Shown here: one piece after another, positions 28,186 through 35,727 of the stretch
How positions within the stretch are numbered: position 1 is the stretch's first letter
Layout of the letters: each line of letters opens with the position of its first letter
Assembly (NCBI GenBank): GCA_944372345.1
Contig: CALVYT010000004.1
Coordinates: 1-41,295 of the forward strand
Direction: 5' to 3'
Length of the DNA stretch: 41,295 nucleotides
Source: an uncultured Clostridia bacterium
GTDB lineage: Bacteria; Bacillota; Clostridia; Christensenellales; Pumilibacteraceae
Notes under the pieces: generated by a model
Told to the model about the DNA's origin: nothing
What the model saw: the letters and a program-made list of their open reading frames with translations, nothing else
Databases searched by the model: none
Made by a program: the position numbers and the translations under genes

Positions 28186-28779
28186 ATGATAATAAACGAA
28201 CTTGTGCCCATGGTCGTAGAGCAGACCAACCGCGGAGAGCGGTCGTACGATCTGTATTCGCGTATGCTCGAAGATCGTATCGTATTTCTGAACGGAGAGG
28301 TCAACGACGTCAGCGCGAACATAGTCATAGCGCAGCTGATCTATCTGGAAGCGAAGGATCCCGACAAGGATATAAGCCTTTATATCAATTCGCCGGGCGG
28401 CTCCGTTTCCGCGGGAATGGGCATATACGACACGATGAATTTCATCCGTCCCGACGTTTCCACGATATGCGTAGGTATGGCGGCGAGCATGGGCGCGTTC
28501 CTGCTTGCGGCGGGCGCGAAGGGCAAGCGCGTCAGCCTGCCTAACAGCGAAATAATGATCCACCAACCTCTCGGCGGCGCGCAGGGTCAGGCTACGGACA
28601 TCGTGATACAGGCGGAGCATATCAACAAGATCAAGACGAAGATGACGTCCATACTTGCGGCAAATACGGGCAAACCGTTCGAGCAGGTGGCGAAAGACGT
28701 CGAGCGCGACTATTATATGAGCGCGCAGGAAGCTCTCGAATACGGACTGATAGACAAGATATTCGAGAAGAGAGGCTGA
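28186..28779 (+). CDS. clpP: ATP-dependent Clp protease proteolytic subunit
   Basis: Serine protease that forms a 14-subunit barrel and degrades proteins delivered by ClpX or ClpC. It has 197 residues. The catalytic triad is Ser101 (GMAASMGAF), His126 (MIHQPLGG) and Asp175 (VERDYYMSA). Residues [14 protein letters not shown] form the oxyanion loop. It follows tig by 21 bases and precedes clpX by 5, so it is one operon. Confidence 0.98.
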   Translation: MIINELVPMVVEQTNRGERSYDLYSRMLEDRIVFLNGEVNDVSANIVIAQLIYLEAKDPDKDISLYINSPGGSVSAGMGIYDTMNFIRPDVSTICVGMAASMGAFLLAAGAKGKRVSLPNSEIMIHQPLGGAQGQATDIVIQAEHINKIKTKMTSILAANTGKPFEQVAKDVERDYYMSAQEALEYGLIDKIFEKRG

Positions 28780-28784
28780 TTTAA

Positions 28785-30044
28785 TTGGAAATAAAAGACA
28801 GGAACAGACATTGCGAATTCTGCGGACGGAGCGAGAACGAAGTGGGCAAGCTGATAAGCGCGCCCAGCGGCGTTTGCATATGCGACGCCTGCGTCGAGAT
28901 CTGCGCCGACCTGCTTTACGGCGAGGCGGAGGAAAAAACGGCAAAGAAAGAGGGACCGCTCCTTCCCGAACTGCCCACTCCGCCGGAGATCAAAAAGCAG
29001 CTCGACGAATATATCGTCGGGCAGGACGCGGCGAAGAAAGCGCTGTCCGTAGCGGTCTACAATCACTATAAGCGTATCAACTACAACTCGTCCAAAGACG
29101 GGAGCAAGGACGAGGGCATCGAACTGAAAAAGAGCAACATACTTATGCTCGGACCGACGGGCTGCGGCAAGACGCTGCTCGCGCAGACGCTTTCGCGCAT
29201 ACTCAACGTGCCTTTCGCCGTAGCGGACGCCACGACTCTTACCGAGGCGGGCTACGTCGGCGAGGACGTGGAGAACATCCTGCTCAAACTCATCCAGAGC
29301 GCCGATTACGACATCTCCAAAGCGGAGATAGGCATAATTTATATCGACGAGATAGACAAGATCTCGCGTAAGAGCGAGAACACGTCGATAACGCGCGACG
29401 TTTCGGGCGAGGGCGTACAGCAGGCTCTGCTTAAAATAATAGAGAGCACGGTCGCGAGCGTGCCTCCGCAGGGCGGCAGAAAGCACCCGCAGCAGGAGTG
29501 CCTGCAAATAGACACGACCAATATCCTGTTCATTTTCGGCGGCGCGTTCGTCGGGCTGGAAAAGATCATCGAACAACGCAAAGAGGGCAGTTCGATGGGC
29601 TTCGGCGGTACGGTGAAGTCCAAGCACGAAATGTCGGCGGGCGAGGCGTTCCGCGAAGTGCAGCCGCAGGATCTGATAAAGTACGGGCTGATTCCCGAGT
29701 TCGTGGGCAGAGTGCCTGTGACGGTGAGCCTCAACGCGCTCGACCGCGCCGCGCTCGTTTCCATACTGACGGAACCCAAAGACGCGCTTATAAAGCAGTA
29801 CGAAAAGCTGTTTGAGATGGACGGGATCAAGCTCGTGTTCGAGCGCGAAGCTGTGGAAGCCGTCGCGGACAGGGCGATAGAGCTGGATACGGGCGCGCGC
29901 GGACTGCGCACCATTATCGAGAACGCGATGATGGATCTTATGTATTCCGCTCCCGACCAGAAGGACATTGAGCAGGTGACGGTGACGGCGGACGTCATAA
30001 AGAACAAAGCCGCCCCCGTGATAAAGCGCAGAAAAGCGGCGTAA
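28785..30044 (+). CDS. clpX: Clp protease ATP-binding subunit ClpX
   Basis: AAA+ unfoldase partner of ClpP. It has 419 residues. The N-terminal zinc-binding domain has Cys10, Cys13, Cys33 and Cys36 ([16 protein letters not shown]). Walker A is GPTGCGKT (123-130), Walker [10 protein letters not shown], and the pore and sensor motifs are intact. The start is TTG at 28785, with AGAGG nine bases ahead; the next in-frame ATG would remove the zinc domain. The 3' end is followed by a terminator. Confidence 0.97.
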   Translation: MEIKDRNRHCEFCGRSENEVGKLISAPSGVCICDACVEICADLLYGEAEEKTAKKEGPLLPELPTPPEIKKQLDEYIVGQDAAKKALSVAVYNHYKRINYNSSKDGSKDEGIELKKSNILMLGPTGCGKTLLAQTLSRILNVPFAVADATTLTEAGYVGEDVENILLKLIQSADYDISKAEIGIIYIDEIDKISRKSENTSITRDVSGEGVQQALLKIIESTVASVPPQGGRKHPQQECLQIDTTNILFIFGGAFVGLEKIIEQRKEGSSMGFGGTVKSKHEMSAGEAFREVQPQDLIKYGLIPEFVGRVPVTVSLNALDRAALVSILTEPKDALIKQYEKLFEMDGIKLVFEREAVEAVADRAIELDTGARGLRTIIENAMMDLMYSAPDQKDIEQVTVTADVIKNKAAPVIKRRKAA

Positions 30045-30056
30045 AAGCACATAATG

Positions 30057-30093
30057 CGTAAAAAGGAATGCGTTTTGAATGCGTTCCTTTTTT
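30057..30093 (+). terminator. Terminator after clpX
   Basis: Stem AAAAAGGAATGCG with TGCGTTCCTTTTTT (two G-T pairs) around a short TTTTGAA loop, ending in a T-run at 30087-30093. It abuts the lon promoter: the T-run runs into the -35 region. Confidence 0.85.
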
Positions 30094-30094
30094 A

Positions 30095-30123
30095 TTGCAT
30101 TTTTCTTTGCGGTGTGTTATAAT
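30095..30123 (+). promoter_or_regulatory. Promoter of lon, placing the start at the ATG
   Basis: TTGCAT (30095-30100), 17-base spacer, TATAAT (30118-30123), with TGTGT before the -10. Only 6 bases separate TATAAT from the lon ATG (30130), so the expected transcription start falls on the A of the start codon and the mRNA would be leaderless. No Shine-Dalgarno sequence is present. Confidence 0.8.
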
Positions 30124-30129
30124 ACCGCT

Positions 30130-32451
30130 ATGAATGAAAATATAAGCGAAAACATAAGCAAGGGAGCACCGGACGCCGCGCGATCGTATATTCTCGTGTG
30201 CGTGGATAACGCCGTCGTGTTTCCCGGGCATATGTCATCGTTCGTGATAACGGGAACGACCGCCGTGAACGCGCTTATGGCGGCAGTGCAGTCCGACGAC
30301 GACGTGTTTTTCTCATACGCTCCGGACGGCGAAACGCCGTCGTCCGTTTCTGCCGTCGGCACACTGTCGAAGATAAGGCAGGTCGTCCGCAATTCCAAGG
30401 GCGGTATAAGCATAGTGGTATCGGGCATACGCCGTATGGAGATAGCGGAGTTTGTTTCTTCGTCGCCCGTCGCGCGCGTGACTCTGACCGAGTTCGCGGA
30501 AAAGAAAGACGACGAGATAATGCTGCTTGCCGTAAAGGGGGCGGTGACCGCCGCGCTTGCGAAAGCGACGCGGCTCTCTCCCAAACTGTTCGATAACGAG
30601 CCGTCTCTCGACGACCTTGACGGGTTCATCGGCGAAATAGCAGAGGTATTCTATAAGGACAACGAGGAGCGCTGGCAGCTGCTTTCAATGCGCTCTAAAT
30701 ACGCGCAGCTGGAAGACATATACGCGCACATAGAGCGGCACTGCGGTATATCCGCTCTTCAAAAGGAGATCGAGAGCAAAGTCCGCGGCAATATGGACAA
30801 GAGCCACCGCGAATATTATATCCGCGAGCAGATCAAAGTCCTGCACGCCGAGCTCGGCGAGGACGAGAACGAACTCGATGATTTCCGCGAGCGCATAAAT
30901 AAAAAGGATATGCCCGGCTACGCCAAGGAGAAAGCGCTCAAAGAAGTAAACAAAATGAGCCGTATGTCCCCGACGTCGCCGGAGAGCGCGGTATCACGCG
31001 GGTATGTGGAAACCGTTCTCGCGCTGCCGTGGAACGAGGGGAGCGGAGAAGAAACGGACATCGGGTACGCCCGCAAAGTGCTCGAAGAGGACCATTACGG
31101 ACTGGATAAGATCAAGCGGCGCATAGTCGAATATCTCGCCGTTTGCGCGCTGAAAAAGGATATGAAAGCGCCCATACTCTGTTTCGTCGGACCTCCGGGC
31201 GTGGGAAAGACGAGCATAGTCCGTTCGATAGCCCGCGCCGCCCGCCGCAAGTTCGTTTCGGTATCCCTCGGCGGCGTGCGCGACGAAGCGGAGATACGCG
31301 GTCATCGCCGTACCTATATCGGCTCGATGCCGGGCAGGATCATCTCGGGAATGGAGGACGCGGGAGTGTGCGACCCCGTGTTCCTGCTCGACGAGATAGA
31401 CAAGATGTCCTCCGATTTCCGCGGCGACCCGTCGAGCGCGCTGCTCGAAGTGCTGGACGCCAATCAGAACGACAGATTCAAAGATCACTATCTCGATATG
31501 CCGTACGATCTTTCCGGGGTGATGTTCGTCACGACGGCTAATTCGACGGATACGATAGATCCTCCGCTGCTCGACCGTATGGAAGTTATAGAGCTGGGCG
31601 GGTATACCTATAACGAGAAATTACAGATAGCCAAACGCTACCTCGTCCCGCGCGAGTGCGAAGCGAACGGAGTGCCGTCAAATAAAATATCTTTCGACGA
31701 CGACGCGCTGCTGCTTATCATAAACCGCTACACGCGCGAGAGCGGCGTGCGCGGATTGCAGCGGGAGATAGCGTCCGTCGTGCGCAAGATAGCGGTGAAG
31801 CTCGTCGACAATCCCGGGAGCCGCGTGACGCGCATAACGGCAAAGAACCTTGAAAAATACCTCGGCAAGGAGAAATTCCCCGAAGAGGAAGCGAACGCCG
31901 AGGACGAAGCGGGCGTGGTCACGGGGCTTGCGTGGACGAGCGCGGGCGGCACGTCCCTCGACGTCGAAGCGGCTGTGCTCGAAGGCGGAAAGGGAGAACT
32001 GCGGCTGACGGGCAATCTCGGCGACGTGATGAAAGAGTCCGCGCAGACGGCTCTGTCGCTTGTGCGCGAAAGGGCTGACGAACTCGGCATAGATCGCTCC
32101 GTGTTCACCGAGTGCGATCTGCATATCCACGTTCCCGAGGGCGCGGTGCCAAAGGACGGACCGAGCGCGGGCGTCACGATAGCGACCGCGATAGCGAGCG
32201 CGATGTCGGGGATAAAGGTCGCCCGCGACGTGGCTATGACGGGCGAGATCACGCTGCGCGGCAAAGTGCTCGCGATAGGCGGGCTGAAAGAGAAATCGCT
32301 CGCCGCTCTGCGTCTCGGCAAAAAGCGGCTGGTGATTCCCGAAGCCAACCTCAAAGACCTCGACGAAGTGCCCGTCGAAGTCAAGGACAATATGACTATT
32401 ATCCCCGCGCGTACGATAGACGACGTGTTCGCGGCGGCGTTGGTGCGGTGA
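30130..32451 (+). CDS. lon: ATP-dependent protease Lon (LonA)
   Basis: Encodes 773 residues. The N-terminal substrate-binding domain (about 20-215) has [13 protein letters not shown]. The AAA+ domain has Walker A GPPGVGKT (354-361) and Walker [12 protein letters not shown]. The C-terminal protease has Ser679 (KDGPSAG) and Lys722 (GGLKEKSL), the Ser-Lys dyad. It degrades misfolded and regulatory proteins in the cytoplasm. ATG 30130 (MNENISEN) is the only sensible start: a TTG at 30079 lies in the clpX terminator. It is apparently leaderless. The stop overlaps ysxC by one base (TGATG). Confidence 0.96.
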   Translation: MNENISENISKGAPDAARSYILVCVDNAVVFPGHMSSFVITGTTAVNALMAAVQSDDDVFFSYAPDGETPSSVSAVGTLSKIRQVVRNSKGGISIVVSGIRRMEIAEFVSSSPVARVTLTEFAEKKDDEIMLLAVKGAVTAALAKATRLSPKLFDNEPSLDDLDGFIGEIAEVFYKDNEERWQLLSMRSKYAQLEDIYAHIERHCGISALQKEIESKVRGNMDKSHREYYIREQIKVLHAELGEDENELDDFRERINKKDMPGYAKEKALKEVNKMSRMSPTSPESAVSRGYVETVLALPWNEGSGEETDIGYARKVLEEDHYGLDKIKRRIVEYLAVCALKKDMKAPILCFVGPPGVGKTSIVRSIARAARRKFVSVSLGGVRDEAEIRGHRRTYIGSMPGRIISGMEDAGVCDPVFLLDEIDKMSSDFRGDPSSALLEVLDANQNDRFKDHYLDMPYDLSGVMFVTTANSTDTIDPPLLDRMEVIELGGYTYNEKLQIAKRYLVPRECEANGVPSNKISFDDDALLLIINRYTRESGVRGLQREIASVVRKIAVKLVDNPGSRVTRITAKNLEKYLGKEKFPEEEANAEDEAGVVTGLAWTSAGGTSLDVEAAVLEGGKGELRLTGNLGDVMKESAQTALSLVRERADELGIDRSVFTECDLHIHVPEGAVPKDGPSAGVTIATAIASAMSGIKVARDVAMTGEITLRGKVLAIGGLKEKSLAALRLGKKRLVIPEANLKDLDEVPVEVKDNMTIIPARTIDDVFAAALVR

Positions 32452-33047
32452 TGGCGGAGTTTATCAAGTCGATAGCTGACCTCGGCGCATACGAGAAAGA
32501 GAGCGCGTCGCTCGGTTTGCCGGAGATTGCCGTCGCGGGCAGATCCAACGTCGGCAAGTCGTCGTTCATCAATATGCTCGCGTGCCGCAAAAACCTCGCC
32601 AAGACCTCGTCCACGCCGGGACGCACCCGGCTTGTCAACCTGTTTACTTTCGACGGGTTCGTGCTCGTCGATCTTCCGGGGTACGGCTATGCCAAAGCTC
32701 CGAAGTCGGAAATACGCAGGTGGAGCGAACTGACCGACGGGTATTTCATCCGCACGGTGCGGCTCGTCCATACTCTCGCGCTCGTCGACATACGCCACGA
32801 GCCGAGCGAACTGGATAAGCGTATGATCTCATACCTTTACGACGCGGGGCGTCCGTTCACCGTCATCGCGACCAAGGCGGACAAACTGTCCCGCGCGGCG
32901 TGCGGCAGGGCGAAGACCGTCATCGCGTCCGCGCTTAAAATAGGAACGGACAATATCATCGTCACGTCTGCGGCGAGCGGTCAGGGCAGGGACGCCGTGC
33001 TTGCACGCATACGCGATGTGCTCGGCGGGGAGAACAGATATGAATGA
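32451..33047 (+). CDS. ysxC: Ribosome biogenesis GTPase YsxC/EngB
   Basis: A 198-residue TRAFAC GTPase needed for assembly of the 50S subunit. G1 is GRSNVGKSS (30-38), G2/G3 region TSSTPGRTR and DLPGYGYAKA, G4 TKAD, G5 TSAASGQG. It starts at the ATG that overlaps the lon stop. lon-ysxC is a conserved pair in Bacillus. The last 8 bases overlap the next gene. Confidence 0.96.
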   Translation: MAEFIKSIADLGAYEKESASLGLPEIAVAGRSNVGKSSFINMLACRKNLAKTSSTPGRTRLVNLFTFDGFVLVDLPGYGYAKAPKSEIRRWSELTDGYFIRTVRLVHTLALVDIRHEPSELDKRMISYLYDAGRPFTVIATKADKLSRAACGRAKTVIASALKIGTDNIIVTSAASGQGRDAVLARIRDVLGGENRYE

Positions 33048-33939
33048 CGGCGGAATACTTAAATCGCCGGTACGGCGCGGGAAAAGTTTCAGTGAGCTTG
33101 ACATAGACTATTGTCCTCCGGCAGCGAAGCCGACGCGCCTTTCTTCCGCTCAGATAGCGGAATTAGCGGAGAAACTGAAACTGGCGGTCGAAAAAAACAA
33201 AAGGGAACAGGCGCGCGGTTACAGCGACGCGACGCTTGCGGCGTCCGGGCTGAAAACGAACAAAAAAGGCGAACCGGTCTTTCCCTTTCTGTTTTCCTGC
33301 GGCTCCTGTTTCGACCGCGAATTCGGCAAGGTCGTCGCGGAAACGGACGATCCGAACAGCAAGACGATTCGGCGCCCCGACGGGATATATATGATAGAGG
33401 TGTATATATGCGAAAAGGCGAAGAGCGACGTGCGTCTGCGCGCCGAGGGGCTGTATTATCTGTGCCTGTATTTTCTGCTGCGCAGTATGTTGCTTGCGAT
33501 CAACGAAGGTACGGTGGATAAATATCTTATGTACCGCCGTCGGCTGGAAGATACGGATATCCGATATGCGAAAAAGCGCGGCAAATATCTCGACGAAATA
33601 ATAGACGTCCAGCACGCGATATACGCCAACGGCGAGGCTTGGAAGATAGGTCGGCTCGTAAGAGCGGCGTGGAAGGAAAAGTCCGTCGCAAAGTATGCCG
33701 TGCGCGATCCCGAATCGGACTATGACGACTACTCGTATTCGTCGTCGTATAGTTCATCGTCGGTGACGGATTACGATTACCATGACTCGGACGGCAACGT
33801 GGTCGCGACCTCCGAAAACGGCACGGTATATGACGCCGACGGCAAGCGCATAGGCTACACCGACGGCGACCGCCTGTACGACGCCGACGACAACTACGTC
33901 GGCAGTTTCGACGACAGCGGCAAACTGCACAGGAACTGA
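33040..33939 (+). CDS. Unknown protein with a Ser/Tyr-rich linker and an Asp/Gly/Tyr-rich repeat tail
   Basis: Encodes 299 residues, unrecognised. Residues 1-60 are basic and Lys/Glu-rich. A middle part (about 70-215) seems globular: FPFLFSCGSCFDREFGKVV, YMIEVYICEKAKSDVRLRAEGLYYLCLYFLLRSMLL, then an Arg/Lys-rich helix. Residues 225-245 are a low-complexity Asp/Ser/Tyr stretch. The tail holds short repeats such as SDGNVVATS, ENGTVYDADGKRIGY, DGDRLYDADDNYVGS and DDSGKL, probably beta-hairpins. I chose ATG 33040 (MNDGG) with GGGGAG upstream; it overlaps ysxC by 8 bases. No signal peptide. The two Cys (SCGSC) might bind metal. Confidence 0.75.
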   Translation: MNDGGILKSPVRRGKSFSELDIDYCPPAAKPTRLSSAQIAELAEKLKLAVEKNKREQARGYSDATLAASGLKTNKKGEPVFPFLFSCGSCFDREFGKVVAETDDPNSKTIRRPDGIYMIEVYICEKAKSDVRLRAEGLYYLCLYFLLRSMLLAINEGTVDKYLMYRRRLEDTDIRYAKKRGKYLDEIIDVQHAIYANGEAWKIGRLVRAAWKEKSVAKYAVRDPESDYDDYSYSSSYSSSSVTDYDYHDSDGNVVATSENGTVYDADGKRIGYTDGDRLYDADDNYVGSFDDSGKLHRN

Positions 33940-33950
33940 AAACTTTAACA

Positions 33951-34001
33951 AAATATCCGTCCTCCGAATACTATGCAGTAAACGGTATTCGGAGGATATT
34001 T
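33951..34001 (+). promoter_or_regulatory. Long hairpin enclosing the ribosome-binding site of the next gene
   Basis: 33985-34001 is the reverse complement of 33951-33958 plus 33963-33971: a 17-bp stem with a 4-base bulge (33959-33962) and a 13-base loop. The 3' arm contains GGAGG (33991-33995) and ends at the base before the ATG at 34002. In RNA this would hide the ribosome-binding site. There is no T-run, so an ordinary terminator is less likely. Confidence 0.7.
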
Positions 34002-34538
34002 ATGTCATATTCGGATAACTGCGGCAGGATAGCCGTGCGGGTGCAGAGGATATTCAACGGCGCGACGTTGCTTACGCGCGGCGTGTTTTCGTCCGAACTT
34101 TCGGGGTTTTCTCCGGCGGTGTATACCGCGCCGCTGACGTACGTTTCGGCGGTCGGGGCGGGGGATGCGGAGATCACGGCGTTCACGGTGACGCCCGTCG
34201 CGGGAAGTTCGCGCTCCCGCCTCACTCTCGCGTTTTCCTATGACGTAACGGTGAGTTACATCGACGCCGCGGGAGCGGCGGGCAAGGCGACTGCGCGCAT
34301 AAGCGACGCCGCGGACCTGCTCGTCACCGTTCCCGACAGACCGTATACCGTTTCCGCGTCCGTGGATTTCGCGTCGGCGATAGGAACGATAACGCTCCCG
34401 CGGGCGGACATAACGGCGTGCCGCAGACTGAACGTCAAGCTGCTCGTGCCGTGCGACATACTGATCTGCGCGGCGGGCGACGTGAAACTGCCCGAAGCGG
34501 ACGCGGTGGAAGACGCGGTCTGCCGTCGGCTGTCGTAG
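34002..34538 (+). CDS. Unknown beta-rich protein
   Basis: Encodes 178 residues, unrecognised. Opens MSYSDNCGRIAVRVQRIFNG, then alternates strand-like segments rich in Thr/Val/Ala/Ser (DAEITAFTVTPVAGSS, RLTLAFSYDVTVSYIDAAG, LLVTVPDRPYTVSASVDF). There are four Cys (residues 7, 143, 153 and 175). No signal peptide or membrane segment. The opening vaguely recalls short Clostridial proteins that start CxxRVQRVYD and are linked to spore coat, but I would not assign this. Preceded by GGAGG inside the hairpin at 33951-34001. Confidence 0.7.
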   Translation: MSYSDNCGRIAVRVQRIFNGATLLTRGVFSSELSGFSPAVYTAPLTYVSAVGAGDAEITAFTVTPVAGSSRSRLTLAFSYDVTVSYIDAAGAAGKATARISDAADLLVTVPDRPYTVSASVDFASAIGTITLPRADITACRRLNVKLLVPCDILICAAGDVKLPEADAVEDAVCRRLS

Positions 34539-34555
34539 CATACGCGCCATATCGT

Positions 34556-34584
34556 TTGCCTTTTCGCGCAGGTTCTGCTATAAT
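34556..34584 (+). promoter_or_regulatory. Promoter of the metallophosphoesterase gene, placing the start at the ATG
   Basis: TTGCCT (34556-34561), 17-base spacer, TATAAT (34579-34584). The ATG (34591) follows after exactly 6 bases, the same geometry as at lon, so a leaderless mRNA is predicted. There is no Shine-Dalgarno sequence. Confidence 0.8.
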
Positions 34585-34590
34585 ATCGTT

Positions 34591-35286
34591 ATGAATGTGT
34601 ATGCGATAAGCGATCTGCATCTGTCGATAAACAATCCAAAGCCTATGGATATATTCGGTCCCGTGTGGGACGGCTATCTCGAAACGATAGAGCGCGACTG
34701 GAAAAAAGTCGGTGCGGACGACCTCGTGCTGCTCTCCGGCGATCTGTCGTGGGCTATGAAATTGGAGGACGCCGCGCCGGACCTTGCTTATATCGGCGCG
34801 TTTCCCGGCAGAAAGGTCGTCATTCGCGGTAATCACGACTACTGGTGGAAATCCATAAGCGCGGTGCGCGCCGTGCTGCCCGAGGGAACTTACGCCGTGC
34901 AGAACGACGCGCTGAAATTCGGCGACTGCGTCGTGTGCGGTACCCGCCTTTGGGCTACGCCGGAACCTGGCAGGGAGCAGTCCGCCGCGGATAAGACGAT
35001 ATACGACAGGGAACTTATCCGCCTGCGCCTCTCTCTCGACGCCGCCGCGAAACTGCGCGGCGAGAGGGACAGGCTCGTCGTTATGTTGCACTATCCGCCG
35101 TTCAACGGTACGTTCCGTCCGACGGTGTTCAGGGACACGATAGCGGAGTATTCTCCCGACGCCGTCGTATACGGGCACCTGCACTGCGGAGCGGGGCGGG
35201 TAAGGCGCAAACTTCTCATCGGCGAAGTGCCTTATTACCTGACGAGCTGCGATCTCGTCGGCAACGAGCTCGTCAAAGTGCTGTAA
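34591..35286 (+). CDS. Calcineurin-like metallophosphoesterase
   Basis: A 231-residue cytoplasmic phosphoesterase with all five metal motifs of the family: ISDLHLS (Asp8, His10), LLSGDLSW, VIRGNHDYWW, VMLHYPPF and VYGHLHCG. The dinuclear site should hydrolyse phosphomonoesters or phosphodiesters; the substrate is unknown. Because the protein begins right at the first strand (MNVYAISDLHLS), the start codon is well determined, which strengthens the case for a leaderless transcript. It stands alone between its promoter and a possible small-protein gene pair. Confidence 0.92.
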   Translation: MNVYAISDLHLSINNPKPMDIFGPVWDGYLETIERDWKKVGADDLVLLSGDLSWAMKLEDAAPDLAYIGAFPGRKVVIRGNHDYWWKSISAVRAVLPEGTYAVQNDALKFGDCVVCGTRLWATPEPGREQSAADKTIYDRELIRLRLSLDAAAKLRGERDRLVVMLHYPPFNGTFRPTVFRDTIAEYSPDAVVYGHLHCGAGRVRRKLLIGEVPYYLTSCDLVGNELVKVL

Positions 35287-35344
35287 TGCCGTTCGGTTTG
35301 CGGGAAGACTGTCTTAGTATTATACGTATCAAAAGAGAAGCCGT

Positions 35345-35485
35345 ATGCCTGGTTTTTATATAATACTTACTCCGCTGCTCATATCGGTGATACTGCCCGT
35401 CGTTTTTTCGCTTTTCTGGTTTTTCAAGATCCGCGGCGAAAAGAAGATCGCGTCCGAGAACGTTATCCGTAATATCAGGGGATAA
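35345..35485 (+). CDS. Possible 46-residue membrane protein
   Basis: A short ORF beginning MPGFYIILTPLL. It has one hydrophobic segment (about residues 4-27) followed by a basic tail (FFKIRGEKKIASENVIRNIRG), a common layout for small inner-membrane proteins. AGAGAAG lies about 7 bases before the ATG, a moderate ribosome-binding site. TTGCGG (35298-35303) and TATACG (35321-35326), 17 bases apart, could be a weak promoter. The ORF is not long enough to be significant by length alone; hydrophobic pattern and position are the support. Confidence 0.4.
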   Translation: MPGFYIILTPLLISVILPVVFSLFWFFKIRGEKKIASENVIRNIRG

Positions 35486-35493
35486 GGGGCGGA

Positions 35494-35637
35494 TTGACGG
35501 GCTACGATAAAAACGATAAGAAAATTTTTGCAATAGAAGCGATACATATCGGCTCCTCCGCCGTGGCGCGGCGGCTGCGCGAGCGCGGAGTCCGCGAAAA
35601 ATATAGCGGACGCGAACAAAACGGGCAATTATTATAA
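35494..35637 (+). CDS. Possible 47-residue protein after the small membrane protein
   Basis: A TTG-initiated ORF 8 bases after the previous small stop, with AAGGGGCGG immediately ahead. The product would start TGYDKNDKKIFAIEAIHIGS and continue with a basic helix (VARRLRERGVREKYSGR). Codon use looks protein-like (many third-position G/C), but the length is small and the start is non-ATG. It could be coupled to the small membrane protein. I would call it only with expression or conservation data. Confidence 0.28.
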   Translation: MTGYDKNDKKIFAIEAIHIGSSAVARRLRERGVREKYSGREQNGQLL

Positions 35638-35656
35638 TATAAATTTTCGCATATTG

Positions 35657-35692
35657 AAACGAGCAAGGATCTTCGGCGATCTTTGCTCGTTT
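35657..35692 (-). terminator. Hairpin behind the large minus-strand gene
   Basis: A 15-bp stem (35657-35671 with 35678-35692, one G-T pair) with a 6-base loop, 36 bases beyond the stop of the minus-strand gene. Neither side has a strong T-run. It probably ends the minus-strand transcript and may also stop plus-strand transcripts from the small ORFs. Confidence 0.65.
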
Positions 35693-35727
35693 CGGTTTAT
35701 TCTGTTTGCGATTTACGGTCTGCCGTA

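Noticed and set aside
26758..28944. 728-codon minus-strand ORF
   Set aside because: Antisense to tig and clpP, and to the tig promoter.
30079..30129. Upstream TTG start for lon
   Set aside because: Lies in the clpX terminator and the lon promoter, so the message would not contain it.
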